64,000 bases of DNA. It comes from Chromohalobacter canadensis. GTDB taxonomy: Bacteria; Pseudomonadota; Gammaproteobacteria; Pseudomonadales; Halomonadaceae. Both the position numbers and the translations under genes were made by a program. Position 1 is the stretch's first letter. Each line of letters begins with the position of its first letter. Of this stretch, positions 36,470-45,180 are shown one piece after another. The stretch lies in NCBI RefSeq assembly GCF_029544075.1, contig NZ_JAJQJH010000001.1, positions 124,001 to 188,000 of the forward strand. Reading direction: 5' to 3'. A model generated the notes under the pieces. The model did not search any database, was not told the DNA's origin, and was given only the letters and a program-made list of their open reading frames with translations.

Positions 36470-37216
36470 ATGCATGAATCCCACGATGCGCCGGCCGATT
36501 CAGCCACGGCGGTCTCCGGTTATGACCCCGATGCGCCGCGCAAGCCGTTCAATGCGCGCGGTAGCTTCGTCTCGCGTTGCCCGGAGTGCCGGCTGCCCAA
36601 GCTAAACTGCTTGTGCCCGTACCGCGTGGCAGCCGAGAGCCGTGTACGCTTCTGGCTTTTGACGCATCCCATCGAGCACTACAAACCGACCAATACCGGT
36701 CGTTTGATTAGCCATATCCTGCCCGAGACCGAGGTGTTCACCTGGTACCGCACCGAGCCCGACCCGCGGCTTCTGGCGCTGCTCGAGGACGACCGCTTTG
36801 CGCCGTTCGTCGTCTTTCCCGACGACCAGGCGGATTACGCCGAGCGCGTGGTGGGCCCCGAGGCCGTCGATTCAGCACTGGCCGACTCGCGCACACCGGT
36901 GTTCATCCTGCTCGACGGCACATGGCGCCAGGCGCGACGGATCTTCCGGCGTAGCGAGTACCTGGCCTCGCTCCCGGTGCTACCGCTCAAGACATCACGC
37001 CTGACGCGCTACCGGCTGCGCAAGGCCGCCTCCAGCGAGCATCTATGCACCGCCGAAGTCGCCGCCGAACTGTTGCGCATCAGCGGCGACATTGAGGCCT
37101 CGGCGATCCTCGACGACTACTTCGAGGTGTTCAACGAAAACTACGCCTCCAGTCGGCGTGACCGTCCCGTCGAGGCGCCTTCCGGCGCGATGCGGCGTTT
37201 GCTCGAGCGGCGTTAG
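36470..37216 (+). CDS. tapT: DTW-domain tRNA-uridine aminocarboxypropyltransferase
   Basis: SPOUT-like enzyme that transfers the 3-amino-3-carboxypropyl group of SAM to U47 of tRNAs (acp3U). The 248-residue protein has the N-terminal CPECRLPKLNCLCP zinc cluster, THPIEHYKPTNTGRL and the DTW-type motif in ILLDGTWRQARRIF. It has a longer N-terminus than E. coli TapT/YfiP. The name rests on family similarity. Confidence 0.85.
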   Translation: MHESHDAPADSATAVSGYDPDAPRKPFNARGSFVSRCPECRLPKLNCLCPYRVAAESRVRFWLLTHPIEHYKPTNTGRLISHILPETEVFTWYRTEPDPRLLALLEDDRFAPFVVFPDDQADYAERVVGPEAVDSALADSRTPVFILLDGTWRQARRIFRRSEYLASLPVLPLKTSRLTRYRLRKAASSEHLCTAEVAAELLRISGDIEASAILDDYFEVFNENYASSRRDRPVEAPSGAMRRLLERR

Positions 37217-37300
37217 TCGGCACCATTGAATGACGTCACGTGGTCGGTTTCGCTTGGCGGCGTCTAGACTGGGGATATCGTCCCGATTCAGGAGAGCGAC

Positions 37301-38197
37301 GTGTCCTATCGCGTGTCCATGCAGGAGCCGACCGAGGCGAGCGTTCAGCGTATCGCCATCGAACAGATCGAACACGCCCAGGCGGCGCTACGCGACCGCG
37401 AGGCGGACCCGGTCACCGCCATTCATGCGCTGCGCCAGCGCTGCAAGAAGCTGCGGGCGCTGTTGCGTCTGGTACGTCCGGCGTTGGGCGAAAAGCGCTA
37501 TCGCCGGGAGAATTGTCGCTTTCGGGACCTGGCGCGTCGCGTGGCCGGCAATCGCGACGATCAGGTGCTCGTCGAGACGTTCGAGCGCTTGATGAGCCTG
37601 CACGAGATGAAACTCGACCGTCGTCGTTACACGGCGATTCGCCGCAAGCTGGTGGTGCGCCGTGACGCTACGCTTGCGGGTGACGATACCCCGGACTGGG
37701 AGGGGTTGGCTTCGGCGTTGTCCGAGGCGCGCGAGGCAGTCGCCGACTGGACGCTTGCGTCGCAGGGCTACGCCGCCGTGTCGGGCGGCTGGGCGGCCAG
37801 CTATGTCCAGGCCCGCGATGCGTTGGGCGAGGCACGGCGCCTGCCATCCACCGCCACGCTGCACGAATGGCGCAAGCGCGTGAAGTATCACCGTCATCAA
37901 TGCGAGTTGCTGCGACCGCTGTGGCCGGCTGCGTTCAAGATGCGCGCGCAACAGGCACACCAGCTTTCCGACCTGCTAGGGGAGGACCACGACCTCGCGA
38001 TGCTCGCCATCGCTCTCGACGCCGAGGACATGCAGCGCGTCGACTCCGCGCGACGCGAGGCCCTGCATGAGCTCGTCGAACGCCGGCGGGAGGCCCTGCA
38101 GGGGAAGGCCGAGGCGCTCGGGCGTCGGCTGTTCGCGGAATCGCCTAAGGCATTGAACAAGCGCGTCGCACGCTACTGGAAGATTGCGCGCGCTTGA
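37301..38197 (+). CDS. CHAD domain protein
   Basis: CHAD proteins are helical, with conserved histidines and basic residues, and bind polyphosphate. The 298 residues show two repeats with the hallmarks AIHALRQRCKKLRALLRLVRP (about 39-59) and LHEWRKRVKYHRHQCELLRP (about 187-206), then LGEDHDLAML. No CYTH partner domain or neighbour is present. The role is inferred only from the family. Confidence 0.9.
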   Translation: MSYRVSMQEPTEASVQRIAIEQIEHAQAALRDREADPVTAIHALRQRCKKLRALLRLVRPALGEKRYRRENCRFRDLARRVAGNRDDQVLVETFERLMSLHEMKLDRRRYTAIRRKLVVRRDATLAGDDTPDWEGLASALSEAREAVADWTLASQGYAAVSGGWAASYVQARDALGEARRLPSTATLHEWRKRVKYHRHQCELLRPLWPAAFKMRAQQAHQLSDLLGEDHDLAMLAIALDAEDMQRVDSARREALHELVERRREALQGKAEALGRRLFAESPKALNKRVARYWKIARA

Positions 38198-38320
38198 GTG
38201 GCGCGGCATGGCGAGGCCTCGAAGGGTGGTCGATGCCCAGACATTGAGTATCGCGATTTGCCGTCCACGACCAAGGTCGGTAGGGTGCGCCCCTCACTCG
38301 ATGACCGGAACCAAGACCAG

Positions 38321-39874
38321 ATGACTCAAGACAACACGAGTGCCACGCGCTCGGGAATTCGCTACGGCGACCCGACGGTGCTGGGGCTGACAATTGGCTT
38401 TATCGTGTTATTCGTGGCGCTTTCGCTGACTGATCCCGAGGGCATGACAGCGGTGATCGGCGCCGGGTTTGCCTGGACGGCGAAGACGTTGGGCGCCTAT
38501 TTCCAGCTCTTGCTGCTGTTGACCTTCCTGATCGCCGTGGGCGTCGCCGCCTCGCCTGCGGGCCGCGCACGCATCGGCAATCGAGAACGTCCGGACATGG
38601 GCACCTTCAAGTGGGTGTCGATCATCCTGTGTACGCTGTTGGCTGGCGGTGGCGTCTTCTTTGCCGCCGGTGAGCCGGTCTATCATTTCGTGGTCACGCC
38701 GCCGGCGTTTTCCAGCGAGCCGGGTACGGCGGCGGCGGTGCCCAATGCGTTGGCGCAGTCCTTCATGCATTGGGGCTTTCTGGCCTGGGCGGTGCTCGGC
38801 ACCCTGGCGGCCATCGTGCTGTCGCATCATCACTATGATCGTGGCCTGCCGCTGCAGCCGCGCACCCTGCTGGCGCCGCTGTTGGGCGAGGAGCGCATGC
38901 GCGGCGTATTCGGCGGCGTGGTGGATGCGGTCTGCGTCATCGCTGTGGTCGCCGGCACCGTGGGCCCCATCGGCTTTTTGGCCACGCAGATGAGCTTCGG
39001 CCTGCATACGCTGTTCGGCGTGGTTGAAGGCTATGGCACCCAGTTGATGATCCTCATCGTGCTGGGCGGGGTCTACGTGACGTCGGCAATCACCGGCATC
39101 GATCGTGGCATCCAGATCCTGAGCCGTTTCAACGTCATGCTGGCATTGGGTATCGGCGCCGCGATCCTGCTCTTCGGGCCGACGCAGTTCCTGTTCGATA
39201 GCTGGTTCCAGGGTTTCGGCACCTATGTGGGGTCGTTCTTCGAGATGGCCACCATGACCCCGCAGACCGCGCCGGATTGGTGGATGAAGTGGTGGACGGT
39301 GTTCTTCTTCGCCTGGTTCATCGGCTATGCGCCGCTGATGGCGATCTTCGTGGCGCGTATCTCGCGGGGGCGTACCATCCGTCAAATGGTCGTCGCCGTG
39401 GCCGTGCTCGCCCCCGTGGCCACCTCGGTGTGGTTCACGCTGTTGGGCGGTTCGGGGATCTTCTACCAGATGAGCGGCGCCATCGATCTGAGCGAAGCGC
39501 TCAACAACTTCCAGTTCGATGTCGCTACGTTGACGGTGGCCCAGGCGCTACCGGGCGGTAAGTTGATGGCGCTGGCGGTGCTGGTGCTGACCACGATCTT
39601 CGTGGCGACCACCGGCGACTCCATGAGCTACGCGATTTCCGTGGTCAATGCCGGTCATGACGATCCCCAGCCGGCACTGCGTGCGTTCTGGGGCGTGGCG
39701 ATGGCGCTGATGGCGGCGATTCTGCTGTACATGGGCGCGGGCCAGATCAGCGTGCTGCAGCAGTTCATCGTGATCACCGCGATCCCCGTGTCGCTGGTGC
39801 TGCTGCCCTCGCTGTGGCTAGGGCCGCGCGCCGCGCAAGCGATGGCCAAGCGTCAGGGGATCGTCGCCTCGTAA
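38321..39874 (+). CDS. BCCT-family transporter (copy 1)
   Basis: Sodium- or proton-coupled carrier with 12 membrane segments, 517 residues from ATG 38321. BCCT hallmarks are GGVFFAAGEPVYHF, HWGFLAWAVLG, and the helix-8 box WTVFFFAWFIGYAP followed by ARISRGRTIR. In BetP-type betaine carriers the helix-8 box is WTxFYWAWWxSW. Here three of the four Trp positions are Phe or Tyr, so the substrate may differ from glycine betaine. It is the upstream member of a tandem duplication with the gene at 40146. Confidence 0.93.
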   Translation: MTQDNTSATRSGIRYGDPTVLGLTIGFIVLFVALSLTDPEGMTAVIGAGFAWTAKTLGAYFQLLLLLTFLIAVGVAASPAGRARIGNRERPDMGTFKWVSIILCTLLAGGGVFFAAGEPVYHFVVTPPAFSSEPGTAAAVPNALAQSFMHWGFLAWAVLGTLAAIVLSHHHYDRGLPLQPRTLLAPLLGEERMRGVFGGVVDAVCVIAVVAGTVGPIGFLATQMSFGLHTLFGVVEGYGTQLMILIVLGGVYVTSAITGIDRGIQILSRFNVMLALGIGAAILLFGPTQFLFDSWFQGFGTYVGSFFEMATMTPQTAPDWWMKWWTVFFFAWFIGYAPLMAIFVARISRGRTIRQMVVAVAVLAPVATSVWFTLLGGSGIFYQMSGAIDLSEALNNFQFDVATLTVAQALPGGKLMALAVLVLTTIFVATTGDSMSYAISVVNAGHDDPQPALRAFWGVAMALMAAILLYMGAGQISVLQQFIVITAIPVSLVLLPSLWLGPRAAQAMAKRQGIVAS

Positions 39875-39907
39875 TCGACGGTCGATACCTTGCATGTCTT
39901 GCGTGTA

Positions 39908-39942
39908 AAGCGCCCCGGCATATCGCATGCCGGGGCGCTTTT
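39908..39942 (+). terminator. Terminator of BCCT copy 1
   Basis: Perfect 14-bp stem (39908-39921 with 39927-39940) ending in TTTT. The same hairpin sequence recurs after copy 2. Confidence 0.85.
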
Positions 39943-40145
39943 CGTTGGGCGCGAGGGGCACTCGCTGGCCCCGGCCATTCGTTGATCACCTGAGTGGGCG
40001 GCGAGAACGATGTGAATGATACATGATCGGCGACTTTGTCTTCTTTTGCGGCGCCAGACGCGCCCGATGTTGAAATTTCGATTTGCCGTGTTCGACGAAG
40101 GTCGGTAGTGTGCGCGCCTCACGCGACTATCGGAACTGGACATTG

Positions 40146-41699
40146 ATGACTCAACACGATGCGAGCGCCACGCGCTCGGGCACGCATTTTGGCGACCCGA
40201 CGGTGATGGGGCTGACGATCGGCTTCATCATCCTGTTTGTGGTGTTTTCGTTGATCGACGCCAACGCGATGACCGCGGCGATCGGCGTGGGCTTCGCCTG
40301 GACGGCGAAGAATCTGGGGGCCTATTTCCAACTGCTGCTGTTGCTGACCTTCTTTATCGCCGTGGGCGTGGCGGTATCGCCTGCGGGCCGCGCGCGCATC
40401 GGCAATCGGCAACGCCCGGACATGGGCACCTTCAAGTGGGTGTCGATCATCCTGTGCACGCTGCTGGGCGGAGGCGGTGTATTCTTTGCCGCTGGCGAAC
40501 CTATCTACCATTTCGTGGTCACGCCGCCGGCATTTTCCAGTGAACCGGGGACAGCGGCAGCGGTGCCCAATGCGCTGGCACAGTCCTTCATGCACTGGGG
40601 GTTTCATGCCTGGGCGGTATTAGGCACGTTGGCGGCTATCGTGTTGTCGCATCATCACTATGATCGCGGTTTGCCGCTACAGCCGCGCACGCTGTTGGCA
40701 CCGTTATTGGGTGAGGCGCGTATGCGCGGCGTCTTAGGTGGCGTGGTGGATGCCGTCTGCGTCATCGCCGTGGTCGCCGGCACGGTGGGTCCCATCGGCT
40801 TTTTGGCGACGCAGATGAACTTCGGCCTGCATGCGCTGTTCGGCGTGGCTGAGGGCTATGGCACCCAGTTGATGATCCTCGTCGTGCTGGGTGGGGTCTA
40901 CGTAAGTTCGGCGATCACCGGCATCGATCGTGGCATCCAGTTTTTGAGCCGCTGCAATGTCATGCTGGCATTGGGTATCGGCGCCGCGATCCTGCTCTTC
41001 GGGCCGACGCAGTTCCTGTTCGATAGCTGGTTTCAGGGCTTCGGCACCTATCTGGGGTCGTTCTTTGAGATGGCCACCATGACCTCGCAGACCGCGCCGG
41101 ATTGGTGGATGAAGTGGTGGACGGTGTTCTTCTTTGCCTGGTTCATCGGCTACGCGCCACTGATGGCGATCTTCATAGCGCGTATCTCGCGGGGGCGTAC
41201 CATTCGTCAGCTGGTCGTCGCCGTGGCCGTGCTCGCCCCCGTGGCCACCTCGGTGTGGTTCACGCTGTTGGGCGGCTCGGGGATTTTCTACCAGATGAGC
41301 GGTGCCATCGATCTGAGCGAAGCGCTCAAAAACTTCCAGTTCGATGTTGCCACGCTGGCGGTGGCCCAAGCGCTGCCGGGCGGCAGCCTAATGGCACTGG
41401 CGATTCTGATGCTGACCACGATCTTCGTGGCGACTACCGGCGACTCCATGAGTTATGCGGTTTCCGTGGTCAACGCCGGCCATGATGACCCCCAGCCGGC
41501 GCTGCGCGCGTTCTGGGGCGTGGCGATGGCGTTGATGGCGGCGATTCTGCTGTACATGGGCGAGGGGCAGATCAGCGTATTGCAGCAATTCATCGTGATT
41601 ACTGCGTTCCCCGTGTCGCTGGTGCTGCTGCCCACGCTGTGGCTAGGGCCGCGCGCCGCGCAAGCGATGGCCAAGCGTCAGGGGATCGTCGCCTCGTAA
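40146..41699 (+). CDS. BCCT-family transporter (copy 2)
   Basis: The 517 residues are nearly identical to the gene at 38321 over the whole length. Differences lie mainly in the first 60 residues and at scattered conservative positions. The helix-8 box WTVFFFAWFIGYAP is identical, so both copies probably carry the same kind of substrate. Upstream DNA (GATTTGCCGT..., GGTCGGTAG.GTGCGC) and the downstream hairpin are also shared, so a complete transcription unit was duplicated. Having two copies may raise dosage or allow different osmotic control. Confidence 0.93.
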   Translation: MTQHDASATRSGTHFGDPTVMGLTIGFIILFVVFSLIDANAMTAAIGVGFAWTAKNLGAYFQLLLLLTFFIAVGVAVSPAGRARIGNRQRPDMGTFKWVSIILCTLLGGGGVFFAAGEPIYHFVVTPPAFSSEPGTAAAVPNALAQSFMHWGFHAWAVLGTLAAIVLSHHHYDRGLPLQPRTLLAPLLGEARMRGVLGGVVDAVCVIAVVAGTVGPIGFLATQMNFGLHALFGVAEGYGTQLMILVVLGGVYVSSAITGIDRGIQFLSRCNVMLALGIGAAILLFGPTQFLFDSWFQGFGTYLGSFFEMATMTSQTAPDWWMKWWTVFFFAWFIGYAPLMAIFIARISRGRTIRQLVVAVAVLAPVATSVWFTLLGGSGIFYQMSGAIDLSEALKNFQFDVATLAVAQALPGGSLMALAILMLTTIFVATTGDSMSYAVSVVNAGHDDPQPALRAFWGVAMALMAAILLYMGEGQISVLQQFIVITAFPVSLVLLPTLWLGPRAAQAMAKRQGIVAS

Positions 41700-41723
41700 C
41701 CGACGTTCGATGCCTGCATGTAA

Positions 41724-41756
41724 AAGCGCCCCGGCATATCGCATGCCGGGGCGCTT
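41724..41756 (+). terminator. Terminator of BCCT copy 2
   Basis: Same 14-bp stem as after copy 1 (41724-41737 with 41743-41756), but followed by TTGTC instead of a full T tract, so it is probably weaker. Confidence 0.75.
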
Positions 41757-41818
41757 GTCGTTGCGGGCGAGGCCCTGTGTGGACCAGGCCTCGTGTGGAT
41801 CACGCTGTGACTAGCAGA

Positions 41819-42679
41819 TCATTCGCCGGCGGTGAGCCACTTGTCGACGAGGTCCTGGTTGTCTTCGATCCAGGTCTCGGCCCCTTCCACCGGGTCGCCG
41901 GCCTCTTCGATCTCGGCCATCAGGCCGCCCAGGCTGTCATCGTCCATGTGCCAGGCGTTGAGCACCTCGGTGAGCCAGGGATCGTCCTCGGTGAAGCCCG
42001 GGCGCGAGAACCAGTAGATGGTTTCGTTGTCGCCGTAGACGTTCTTGGGGTCCTCGAGGTACTTGAGGTCGTACTCGGCAAAGGCCCAGTGCGGGCTCCA
42101 CAGCGTCACGACGATCGGCTCTTCCTGCTGGTAGGCCGCATCCAGCGCGGCCATCATCGCCGGCCCGGAGCTGTTGACTTGCTTGAGGGGAAGTTCGTAC
42201 TCGTCGATGGCCTCGTCGGTCAGACCGGCGATCGCCGAGCCGGAGTCGATGCCCAGAATGCTGGGGCTGCCCTGGTATCCGTAGTCCTCGGCTTGCGCCT
42301 TGAGTTCTGGAATGGTGTCGATGTCGGCATAGCTCGGCACCACCAAGCCTAGTCCGGTGCCTTCGTACCAGGCGCCGTTGATTTCGAGCTGGTCCTTGTA
42401 CGGCTCGAGATAGCGCGCATCGGTGTTGGGGAGCCAGATTTCGAGCGAGATGTCGAAGTCGCTGTTGGCAAGGCCGCTATAGAGGGCGTTCTTGCTGACA
42501 TCGGAGAGTTCGACATCGTAGTCATACCGGTTCTCGAGGATGAGCTTCCACATGTTGGCGACCGCGACGTTCTCGGCCCAGTTGTTAGTACCGATTACCA
42601 GCGTCTTGTCCTCGGCTTGTGCGGTCGTGGCGGCCGTGAAGATTGCCGCGGCTGCCAGGGGGTACAAAACCTTTTTCAT
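41819..42679 (-). CDS. Glycine-betaine-type ABC substrate-binding protein (OpuAC family)
   Basis: The 286-residue periplasmic binding protein has a signal peptide (MKKVLYPLAAAAIFTAATTAQA, cut before ED). Aromatic residues typical of quaternary-amine pockets are visible: NNWAENVA, LEIWLPN and TLWSPHWAF. No ABC permease or ATPase gene is adjacent, so it must use a system encoded elsewhere, or act as a sensor. It is the last gene of the LysR-linked oxygenase cluster, which suggests its ligand is the substrate of that pathway. Confidence 0.9.
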   Translation of the reverse strand: MKKVLYPLAAAAIFTAATTAQAEDKTLVIGTNNWAENVAVANMWKLILENRYDYDVELSDVSKNALYSGLANSDFDISLEIWLPNTDARYLEPYKDQLEINGAWYEGTGLGLVVPSYADIDTIPELKAQAEDYGYQGSPSILGIDSGSAIAGLTDEAIDEYELPLKQVNSSGPAMMAALDAAYQQEEPIVVTLWSPHWAFAEYDLKYLEDPKNVYGDNETIYWFSRPGFTEDDPWLTEVLNAWHMDDDSLGGLMAEIEEAGDPVEGAETWIEDNQDLVDKWLTAGE

Positions 42680-42801
42680 AACGTTATCCCTCGGTTTTTT
42701 GTGTAAATCGAAAATTCCATATTATATCTATTCGGCGCATCGCGCCTATCGATAGCTGCGGGTGCTTACCCAGAGCCATCCGGGGAGCGGGCAAGGCCAG
42801 T

Positions 42802-43803
42802 TCAGGTGTCAGCGGCGGGCGCGCGTTCCAGACCCTGAAATTCGACGAAGGCCTGCATGCGCTGCCATAGCCGGTCGCCGTAGACATAGCCGCCGTCGCC
42901 GGCCGTGTCGGGCGCCTCGATATGGGCATCCACTGCGGGTTCGAAGAAGAACGGGATCGAGTGCCGCGAGCGGGTGCCGCCGACGATGCGGTGTTCCGTG
43001 GCCTGGATCCGCCCGCCGGACCAGTCCGACAGCAGGCGGCCGAAGTTGACCACTAGGGCATGCTCACGGGGCGGTACTTCTTCCCAGTCGCCGCTTGGCG
43101 TGCACACTTGCAGGCCGCCGACCTGGTCCTGCCAAAGCAGCGTGATGAAGCCGTTGTCGCAATGCGGCACGCCGACCAGCCAGCGCCGCGCATTGCCGCT
43201 GCCGTCGACGGCCGGCATCGCGGCCAGCGTCTCGGCTGGACGCTCGGGATAATGGATCAGGCGCAGCGTCGAGTTGCCGCGGGCGAAGGGCCGCGTGAGT
43301 GTCTCGCGCGACATACCCAGCCCCTCGGCCAGCGCCCCGGCGATCACGCCGCCGAGCGATTCCATGGCTTCATAGTAGGTGGCGACGTCCGCCGACCAAC
43401 CCGATAGTTCGGATTCCGCCGGCTGTGGCGTGGGTTCGCGCAGCGGGTCGCCGCTCTGGGTATCCGCTCGCTCGGGGTGAGCAACGTCCGGGCCGAGGTC
43501 GATGCCTTCCTTCCAGGTCGGGTCCTGATTCTGGGGCGGAAAATAGCCGCGATAGACATTGCGGTTGGCCGGTTCGAACTTGTGCCGCGCCAGGCGTCGT
43601 TTGGCGGCCGTGTCGAGCTCGAAAAAGCGCAGCAGCCGCGCATGGATATCGTCGGGCAGATCCAGTTGTCCCGGCGCGATGCCCACGGTCATGAAGCCGG
43701 AGCCGCACGCGGCATCGACGATGGCTTGGCGCGTCTCGTCGCGCGCTGGGTCGTCGGCGAGTAGCGGCGTCAGGTCGATATGCGGAATCAGCGTCTGGCT
43801 CAT
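42802..43803 (-). CDS. Isopenicillin-N-synthase-like Fe(II)/2-oxoglutarate dioxygenase
   Basis: The 333-residue cytosolic oxygenase has the DIOX_N region at the N-terminus (IPHIDLTPLL...GSGFMTVG). The double-stranded beta-helix has Fe ligands H214, D216 (VPHCDNGF) and H271 (ATEHRIV). The 2-oxoglutarate-binding R280-x-S282 pair is in RHSIPFFFEP. The family hydroxylates or desaturates small molecules; the substrate is unknown. It is the third gene after a LysR-controlled divergent promoter and the second oxygenase of the cluster. Confidence 0.9.
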   Translation of the reverse strand: MSQTLIPHIDLTPLLADDPARDETRQAIVDAACGSGFMTVGIAPGQLDLPDDIHARLLRFFELDTAAKRRLARHKFEPANRNVYRGYFPPQNQDPTWKEGIDLGPDVAHPERADTQSGDPLREPTPQPAESELSGWSADVATYYEAMESLGGVIAGALAEGLGMSRETLTRPFARGNSTLRLIHYPERPAETLAAMPAVDGSGNARRWLVGVPHCDNGFITLLWQDQVGGLQVCTPSGDWEEVPPREHALVVNFGRLLSDWSGGRIQATEHRIVGGTRSRHSIPFFFEPAVDAHIEAPDTAGDGGYVYGDRLWQRMQAFVEFQGLERAPAADT

Positions 43804-43860
43804 GGGGCTCCTCGGGTGGCGGATGGACGCAACAGTTGTCAGATGGCGTCGGCTGACGTG

Positions 43861-45156
43861 TCACTCGGCCAGCAATCGCTCATCGAGATGATAGTCGGAA
43901 AGCAATTCGACCTGACCGTCGTCGCGAATGTAAAGCTGCTCCTCGAGCTTGACGCCTTCGCCACCGTCTTCGTGGCCGATGTAGCTCTCTACGCAGAGCG
44001 TCATACCCGGCTGCATGATGCCGTCGTAGCCTTTGTCGTCGATGTCCTCGCGGTGAACGATATACGGATATTCGCCGGTCATGCCGACGCCGTGGGCCAG
44101 CGCAAAATAGCGACGCGCCTTGTAGGGCTGGGGAATCTGCCAGGCCTTCTCGGCGTACTCCTTGAATGACATGCCCGGTGCGATCAGGGCCATGTTATGG
44201 CGCACCTGGTCGAAGGCCATGCGATAGAGCTCGCGCTGGGTAGGCGTCGCCTTGCCATCGCCGCACAGGAAGGTTCGCGAGAAATCGGCGTAGTAGCCAT
44301 ACCGGCCGACCACGTCGGTATCCAGTGCCACCAACTCGCCGTCCTGGATGACGCGGTTGGAGCATTCCTGGAACCAGGGGTTGGTGCGCGGCCCGGAGTT
44401 CATCAGCCGGGTTTCAACATAGTCGGCGTCGGTGGCGATGATGTGCTGGTGCAGCTGTGACCAGACTTCGTTCTCCGTGGCGCCGGGACGAATCGCCGCT
44501 TCCAGCTTGCGTACGCCATTCTCTACCGCGCGCAGTGAGCTGCGCACCATCTTTATTTCGTTGGGCACCTTGATTGCGCGTGCCCGTTCCAGCGGAATCT
44601 GGGCATCGCAGATTTGCCAGCCGTGTTCGACCAGCGCGAAGGCTGCGTGCGAGGTGGCGCTTTCGATGGCCACCTTGTCGCCTTTTTGGCCGCCGCATTG
44701 GCGTACCAGTTCGTCGATCTCGTCCGCCCAGGCTTGGGTGGTTTGCTGCAGATTATCTTCACAGAAGTAATAGGAGATCGCCGTCGCCGGGCGTGTTTCG
44801 TCGATGCCGGGCAGCCCTTCGGTCAAGTGACTGCAGCCGGAGAATTCGAACATCACCACCGGGCCCTCGGCCGGCACGAAGGCGTAACGCGCCGGGTTGC
44901 GCGCCGAGTAGACCTGCATGTTGCGGGCGCCGGTCGCGTAGCGCACATGGGTCGGGTCGAACAGCACGGCGGCGACGATATCGCGTTTCTTCAACTCTGC
45001 CCGGGTACGTGCCAATCGATCCAGAAGAATCTGCTGGATTTCTGGCTGCGTCGGTTCGCACTCGGCGGGGTCGTGCGTCGGCGCCAGGATATCGGTGCCT
45101 TCCAGCAAGGAAGGCAGTGTGGATGACAAGCGGGTCATGGTCGTTGGTCCAGTCAT
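43861..45156 (-). CDS. M24-family protein related to DMSP lyase DddP, catalytic Asp missing
   Basis: The 431 residues have the creatinase/aminopeptidase fold. Metal ligands D279, D281, D291, H355, E390 and E405 have exactly the spacing of those in DddP (D295, D297, D307, H371, E406, E421), and SGPRTNPWFQEC is also DddP-like. However, the DddP catalytic Asp six residues after the metal His (D377) is Gly361 here. Cleavage of DMSP by the known mechanism is therefore unlikely. A hydrolase or lyase acting on another betaine-like compound is inferred from the neighbours. Confidence 0.85.
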   Translation of the reverse strand: MTGPTTMTRLSSTLPSLLEGTDILAPTHDPAECEPTQPEIQQILLDRLARTRAELKKRDIVAAVLFDPTHVRYATGARNMQVYSARNPARYAFVPAEGPVVMFEFSGCSHLTEGLPGIDETRPATAISYYFCEDNLQQTTQAWADEIDELVRQCGGQKGDKVAIESATSHAAFALVEHGWQICDAQIPLERARAIKVPNEIKMVRSSLRAVENGVRKLEAAIRPGATENEVWSQLHQHIIATDADYVETRLMNSGPRTNPWFQECSNRVIQDGELVALDTDVVGRYGYYADFSRTFLCGDGKATPTQRELYRMAFDQVRHNMALIAPGMSFKEYAEKAWQIPQPYKARRYFALAHGVGMTGEYPYIVHREDIDDKGYDGIMQPGMTLCVESYIGHEDGGEGVKLEEQLYIRDDGQVELLSDYHLDERLLAE

Positions 45157-45180
45157 GGAAGTTGAGTCAGGGCGTTTCGA

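Noticed and set aside
43861-45156. Naming the M24 gene dddP
   Set aside because: Metal-ligand spacing matches, but the catalytic Asp is replaced by Gly, so the specific name would overstate the evidence.
43861-45156. Ectoine hydrolase (DoeA/EutD), which is also an M24 protein
   Set aside because: The N-terminal sequence and neighbours do not match the doeAB cluster, and no DoeB-like deacetylase is nearby.
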